From assembly GCA_003545655.1 (NCBI GenBank), contig DODJ01000060.1:1-9710 (forward strand): a stretch of DNA of 9,710 nt, read 5' to 3'. This stretch comes from Candidatus Saccharimonadota bacterium (lineage in GTDB: Bacteria; Patescibacteriota; Saccharimonadia; Saccharimonadales; Saccharimonadaceae). The notes under the pieces were generated by a model, which worked only from the letters and a program-made list of their open reading frames with translations, made no database searches and was not told the origin of the DNA. A program made the position numbers and the translations under genes. Positions 6,615 through 9,710 of the stretch are shown here, one piece after another (within the stretch, counting starts at the first letter, position 1; each line of letters begins with the position of its first letter).

Positions 6615-7648
6615 AGAAAGTGTATGTAGGGATGAGTGGCGGTGTGGATTCATCATTGACAGCAGCGTTACTCGTTGAGCAGGGCTATGAGGTTACGGGT
6701 ATCTACATGAAAAACTGGACGCAAGACCTTCCTGGTATGCGTTGCCCCTGGGCGGATGACCTCGCTGATGCAAAGCGGGTCGCTGTGCAGCTAGGGATAG
6801 ATTTCAAGGTGTATGATTTTGAAACCGAGTATCGCCATAAAGTGGTTGAGTACATGATTGATGAATACCGCCAAGGACGCACGCCAAACCCCGATATTAT
6901 GTGCAACCAAGAGGTAAAGTTCAAATTATTCCTTGAAACCGCCCTTGAAGATGGCGCTGATTGTATTGCAACAGGACATTACGCCCGAACGCACGAAGGG
7001 CGATTACTTCAAGCAAAAGATACAAACAAAGACCAGACCTACTTCTTATACCGAGTAACCGAAGAAGCCTTGAAAAAAACGCTTTTTCCCCTTGGTGAGT
7101 ATACAAAACCCGAGGTACGCGAAATGGCGAAAGCACGTGGCTTATATACCGCCGGTAAAAAGGATAGCCAGGGTATTTGCTTTGTGGGGCAAATTGGTAT
7201 TCGAGAATTTCTTAGCCAGTATGTTGAGCAAACAGCAGGGCCTATCATTGATACGCAAACAGGGAAGGTATTAGGCCAGCATGACGGGGCGATTTTTTAC
7301 ACCATCGGGCAGCGCCATGGCCTCGAACTTGGTGGAGGGTTACCGTATTATGTTGTGGGTAAGGATATGGAAAAGAATGAAGTGTACGTGACGACGAACT
7401 TGAATGATGCAAGCCTTTGGAAACCAAATATCCAACTTGCGAACGTGCACTGGATAAACACTCCGCCAGACGAAGGCGCGTTTCAGGTTCGGGTACGGCA
7501 CAGGGCGCCACTGGCAGAGTGTTCACTTATACAGGCTAACGAGCGATGGGAACTTCAATTTAAGAATCCAGAGCGCGCGGTTGCCCCGGGGCAATCAGTA
7601 GTGATATATGATGGCGAGCGATGTTTGGGCGGTGGTATTGTTATTTAA
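6611..7648 (+). CDS. mnmA: tRNA-specific 2-thiouridylase
   Basis: Activates U34 of tRNA-Lys, -Glu and -Gln with ATP and replaces the C2 oxygen by sulfur. 345 residues from the GTG at 6611; the frame is open further upstream, but those residues are the out-of-frame end of the preceding gene. Motifs: PP-loop SGGVDSS (9-15), catalytic Cys98 in TPNPDIMCN, TGHYAR (121-126), NKDQTYFLYRV, and the second catalytic Cys190 in DSQGICFVG, followed by the GQHDGAIFYTIGQRHGL segment and the C-terminal beta-barrel. The two cysteines form the persulfide/disulfide pair typical of bacterial MnmA. It is slightly shorter than the usual 360-370 residues. The GTG overlaps the preceding TGA stop by four bases. With the desulfurase two genes upstream it makes a likely direct sulfur relay without Tus proteins. 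Confidence 0.96.
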   Translation: MKKVYVGMSGGVDSSLTAALLVEQGYEVTGIYMKNWTQDLPGMRCPWADDLADAKRVAVQLGIDFKVYDFETEYRHKVVEYMIDEYRQGRTPNPDIMCNQEVKFKLFLETALEDGADCIATGHYARTHEGRLLQAKDTNKDQTYFLYRVTEEALKKTLFPLGEYTKPEVREMAKARGLYTAGKKDSQGICFVGQIGIREFLSQYVEQTAGPIIDTQTGKVLGQHDGAIFYTIGQRHGLELGGGLPYYVVGKDMEKNEVYVTTNLNDASLWKPNIQLANVHWINTPPDEGAFQVRVRHRAPLAECSLIQANERWELQFKNPERAVAPGQSVVIYDGERCLGGGIVI

Positions 7649-7744
7649 GATATTTCTCAGCTAGGTACGCTACAGTGTATATAGGTACCGGATACCTACC
7701 ATAATGCGAGGGGTACCTACCTTCACACGCTAAAGGAAATATCT
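7648..7744 (+). repeat. Nested inverted repeats after mnmA (possible structured 3' UTR, small RNA or operator array)
   Basis: Three nested dyads are visible. The outer arms are the 9-base perfect pair AGATATTTC (7648-7656) and GAAATATCT (7736-7744). The middle arms are TAGGTAC (7662-7668) and GTACCTA (7713-7719). The inner hairpin is TAGGTA (7682-7687) and TACCTA (7693-7698) with a 5-base loop. The two inner pairs are centred on the same point near 7690, and like half-sites are 20-21 bases apart. As RNA this would fold into a long interrupted stem; as DNA it could bind a multimeric protein. I recognise no known riboswitch, T-box, tRNA or 6S, tmRNA or SRP RNA signature. GGAAAT (7735-7740) can instead pair with ATTTCC (7752-7757), which would compete with the outer stem. 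Confidence 0.55.
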
Positions 7745-7789
7745 GCAAAGCATTTCCCCGATGCTCTTTGCAGGAGTCCTCGCAGGCTC
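7743..7789 (+). ncRNA. Candidate structured RNA segment: two hairpins between mnmA and the terminator
   Basis: The first hairpin pairs CTGCAAAGCAT (7743-7753) with ATGCT (7761-7765) and TTGCAG (7768-7773), giving 11 base pairs with a 2-base bulge and the 7-base loop TTCCCCG. It lacks a following T tract, so it is not a terminator itself. The second, weaker one pairs GAG/CCT (7774-7780, one bulged T) with AGG/CTC (7784-7789). Together with the nested repeats upstream and the terminator downstream they form a structure-rich region of about 190 bases with no open reading frame of note. It may be the 3' UTR of the mnmA operon or an independent small RNA; a weak TATATA at 7678-7683 could be its -10. 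Confidence 0.35.
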
Positions 7790-7800
7790 TTTAGTACACA

Positions 7801-7843
7801 AAAAAGCCACCTCATGCCCACCCGGAGGTGGCTTTTGGTTTTT
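7801..7843 (+). terminator. Strong intrinsic terminator, probably bidirectional
   Basis: The 12-base stem AAAAGCCACCTC (7802-7813) pairs perfectly with GAGGTGGCTTTT (7825-7836) around an 11-base loop, followed by GG and a T run. The A run before the left arm (7800-7805) supplies a T run on the other strand, so it could work in both directions. It ends the desulfurase-mnmA transcript, or a small RNA before it, and is the only clear intrinsic terminator in the window. Confidence 0.92.
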
Positions 7844-7860
7844 GTATGTTTTTTCACCCG

Positions 7861-7869
7861 TGATAGAAT
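7861..7869 (+). promoter_or_regulatory. Extended -10 promoter of the second pilin gene
   Basis: TGaTAGAAT: TG at 7861-7862 and a -10 hexamer at 7864-7869, six bases before the ATG at 7876. The predicted transcription start is the A of the ATG itself. A weak -35 (TTGTAT, 7842-7847, 16-base spacer) overlaps the T-rich end of the terminator. No Shine-Dalgarno sequence. Confidence 0.6.
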
Positions 7870-7875
7870 AAAGCT

Positions 7876-8493
7876 ATGGTTTTGTGGGCACCAAAACAAA
7901 AAGGTTTTACAATTGTCGAACTCCTTATTGTGATTGTCGTAATCGCTATTTTAGCGGCTATCACTGTTGTTGCTTATACGGGTATTCAAGAAAGAACAAG
8001 AAACGTTGCAATACAGTCAGATATTAGTCAGGTAGCGAAGCTTGTTGAGGCCTATGCAGCCGAGAATGGCTCGTATCCTTCTACAGGTGGCCTTTCTCAG
8101 GTATATGCGGACAGTAACTGTGGGTTAGCAACAGACTCTGACGGCTATACTGGGGTGAACTGGGTACCCGGCGTGGCAAACTTGCCGCAAAACCCTGGAC
8201 TTCAGGGGTCCGGGTTGGGTGGACGGGGGTGTTATTTCTATGCCAGTGATGGTACGGAGTATGTAGTGAGTGCCTGGAACGCAAAGTGGGGTGGTGCGTC
8301 TACCGATAACTTGTACAGACGGCTAGGCTGGCGAGAAAGAAATAACTCTTCCAATAATGCATTTATCTGTAATCATCAGAACATCGGCGGTAATGCAGGC
8401 GGTACTTACGATACTGCAGAAGATTACTATAAACACTCATACACTATTTCTAATATCTCCAACTGTAACGAAACTCCCCCTGCGGGTGCCTAG
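7876..8493 (+). CDS. Type IV prepilin
   Basis: 205 residues. A 10-residue leader with two Lys residues ends in Gly and is followed by FTIVELLIVIVVIAILAAI, with Glu at +5: a canonical class III signal for prepilin peptidase and an N-terminal assembly helix (about 11-60, continuing through YTGIQERTRNVAIQSDISQVAKLVEAYA). The globular part (about 65-205) is rich in Gly, Asn and Tyr and has four cysteines (SNCGLA, RGCYFY, FICNHQ, SNCNET), enough for two disulfides. Its size suits a major or minor pilin. The pilin N-terminus closely resembles that of the gene at 966, but it has no lectin domain. The C-terminal domain matches no family I know. It stands alone between a terminator and alaS, with its own promoter; the stop is TAG. 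Confidence 0.9.
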   Translation: MVLWAPKQKGFTIVELLIVIVVIAILAAITVVAYTGIQERTRNVAIQSDISQVAKLVEAYAAENGSYPSTGGLSQVYADSNCGLATDSDGYTGVNWVPGVANLPQNPGLQGSGLGGRGCYFYASDGTEYVVSAWNAKWGGASTDNLYRRLGWRERNNSSNNAFICNHQNIGGNAGGTYDTAEDYYKHSYTISNISNCNETPPAGA

Positions 8494-8510
8494 CGGTATC
8501 TGTTAAAAAC

Positions 8511-8519
8511 TGGTATACT
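8511..8519 (+). promoter_or_regulatory. Extended -10 promoter of alaS
   Basis: TGgTATACT: TG at 8511-8512 and a -10 hexamer at 8514-8519, seven bases before the ATG at 8527. The predicted transcription start is about 8526. No -35 or Shine-Dalgarno sequence can be seen. Confidence 0.6.
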
Positions 8520-8526
8520 ACACGTA

Positions 8527-9710
8527 ATGAATGCTCAACAAATTCGTAACTCGTACTTAGAGTTTTTTCAAAAACGTGGTCACAAGATTGTTTCGCGTGC
8601 ACCCTTGGTTCTAAAGGACGACCCCTCAACCTTGTTTACTGGCTCGGGTATGCAGCCTATGATTCCATATCTTCTTGGGCAGCCGCACCCAGACGGCGTA
8701 CGAATTACCGATAGTCAAACCTGCCTTCGTGCGCAAGATATCGACGATATTGGTGATAATCGCCACACAACCTTTTTTGAAATGCTCGGTAACTGGAGCA
8801 TGGGCGACTACTTTAAGGAACAGCAAATCGAATGGATGTTCGAATGGCTCTCCGAAGTCGTTGAGCTTGATATGAGCCGTCTTTACGTTACGGCGTTTAT
8901 TGGAGCACCCGAATACGGCATCGAAAAAGACACCGAAGCGGCATCTGTTTGGAAGCGATTATTCGAGGCGCGCGGTATACGTGCAGACGAGGCGGAAATT
9001 GGTTCAGAAGAAGACGGCTATGCCCGGGGTATTAAAGAAGGTGAGCGCATTTTCTATTACGATGGCAGCAAAAACTGGTGGAGCCGCAACGGTAAACCAG
9101 AAACCACGCCCGTAGGCGACCCTTGCGGCCCGGACAGTGAAATGTTCTACGATTTCGGTACCCCTCACGATTCTGCGTACGGTGAATTCTGTCACCCGAA
9201 TTGCGACTGTGGCCGGTTTATTGAAATTGGCAACAATGTCTTTATGGCATACCGAAAAGTTGCCGAAGGGAAGTTTGAGCCGCTTGAAAAACCAAATATC
9301 GACCACGGCTCGGGTCTTGAGCGTATTGCGGCAGCAAAAATTGACAACCCTGATGTATTTCGTATTAGTCTTATGTGGCCTATTGTTGAAAAGCTCCAAA
9401 CTTTAAGTGGTAAGAGCTATGAAAGTAACACGGCGAGCATGCGCGTGATCGCCGACCACCTTCGTGCGGCAACTTTCTTAGCAGTTGATGGGTGTGTGCC
9501 CGCAAATAAAGAGCAGGGCTATGTCATGCGCCGTTTGCTACGTCGGGCAATTCGCTTTGCCTTTGACCTTGGTATTGAACAGAACTTCTTCGAAGAAATC
9601 GTACCAGTTATCGCTGATCTATATGCTGATGATTACCCTGAAGTTGCCCAGAACCGCGAGACGATTGTTGCCGTACTGGTGAAGGAAGAAAAAGTCTTTC
9701 GCCAAACACT
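8527..9710 (+). CDS. alaS: Alanyl-tRNA synthetase, N-terminal part, cut by window end
   Basis: Charges tRNA-Ala. 394 residues are visible with no stop, covering the class II catalytic domain and the start of the tRNA-recognition domain; editing and C-terminal domains would lie beyond the window. Typical segments: MNAQQIRNSYLEFFQKRGH at the start, TGSGMQPMIPYL, TDSQTCLRAQDIDDIGDN, RHTTFFEMLGNWSMGDYF (motif 2 region), GDPCGPDSEMFYDFG, RFIEIGNNVFMAY, and HGSGLERIAA (motif 3). Before RFIEI there is a Cys-rich piece, Cys222-x3-Cys226-x-Cys228 with His223, absent from the usual E. coli-type sequence; also CGPDSE replaces the common CGPCSE. The ATG at 8527 is chosen over the out-of-frame ATG at 8531 because it gives the standard AlaRS N-terminus. 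Confidence 0.97.
   Translation, partial: MNAQQIRNSYLEFFQKRGHKIVSRAPLVLKDDPSTLFTGSGMQPMIPYLLGQPHPDGVRITDSQTCLRAQDIDDIGDNRHTTFFEMLGNWSMGDYFKEQQIEWMFEWLSEVVELDMSRLYVTAFIGAPEYGIEKDTEAASVWKRLFEARGIRADEAEIGSEEDGYARGIKEGERIFYYDGSKNWWSRNGKPETTPVGDPCGPDSEMFYDFGTPHDSAYGEFCHPNCDCGRFIEIGNNVFMAYRKVAEGKFEPLEKPNIDHGSGLERIAAAKIDNPDVFRISLMWPIVEKLQTLSGKSYESNTASMRVIADHLRAATFLAVDGCVPANKEQGYVMRRLLRRAIRFAFDLGIEQNFFEEIVPVIADLYADDYPEVAQNRETIVAVLVKEEKVFRQT

Noticed and set aside
7649..7875. tRNA, T-box or known riboswitch in the long intergenic region
   Set aside because: No TTCGA-type T-loop, no T-box sequence, and no recognisable riboswitch core; only stems and a terminator can be supported.
9004..9399. 131-residue open frame on the minus strand inside alaS
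   Set aside because: It lies wholly opposite a strongly conserved catalytic domain, has no recognisable domain and no promoter; it is a by-product of alaS codon use.
1..9710. CRISPR array, insertion sequence or phage genes
   Set aside because: No regularly spaced repeats, transposase or phage motifs; all genes are co-oriented housekeeping or surface genes.

Overview
The window is a compact, fully co-oriented (+ strand) stretch of bacterial chromosome. It carries two translation and tRNA-modification operons set among cell-surface genes. The organism is most likely a Candidate Phyla Radiation bacterium, with Candidatus Saccharibacteria (TM7) the best guess. The reasons are the short, minimal versions of housekeeping enzymes, several type IV pilins with the GFTIVEL signature next to core genes, promoters lying almost on top of start codons with no Shine-Dalgarno sequence, a moderate base composition, and TGA used as a normal stop (so not Gracilibacteria or Absconditabacteria). 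This assignment is an inference, not proven by a marker gene.

Layout. Bases 2-928 hold the C-terminal part of a YabE-like surface protein (DUF348 repeats, G5 domain, 3D-like barrel). Bases 966-2012 hold a type IV prepilin fused to a concanavalin/LamG-like lectin domain, a probable pilus-borne adhesin. Bases 2048-4842 hold metG, tatD (sharing one base with metG) and a small hypothetical gene 12 bases further on. Bases 4858-7648 hold a second unit: an IscS-like cysteine desulfurase, a membrane-anchored DUF218/YdcF-like protein and mnmA, with 1- and 4-base overlaps. Bases 7649-7875 form the only long intergenic region; it carries nested inverted repeats, a strong hairpin and a clear intrinsic terminator. 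Bases 7876-8493 hold a second, ordinary-length type IV prepilin. Bases 8527-9710 hold the N-terminal part of alaS, cut by the window end.

How the genes work together. The cysteine desulfurase and MnmA probably form a sulfur relay for 2-thiolation of U34 in tRNA, as the adjacent YrvO-MnmA pair does in Bacillus subtilis. MetG and AlaS charge tRNAs. The two pilins and the G5/3D protein belong to the cell surface and, if this is an epibiotic CPR organism, could contribute to host contact.

The most interesting signals are: (1) five genes with a -10 hexamer 6-8 bases before the ATG, four of them extended TGn -10 boxes, which places the transcription start within two bases of the start codon and predicts leaderless mRNAs; (2) the pilin-lectin fusion; (3) the nested palindromic region at 7648-7789 ahead of a terminator, possibly an undescribed structured RNA; (4) a cysteine desulfurase with replaced PLP-phosphate-binding residues next to its Schiff-base lysine; (5) a Cys-rich insertion in AlaRS.
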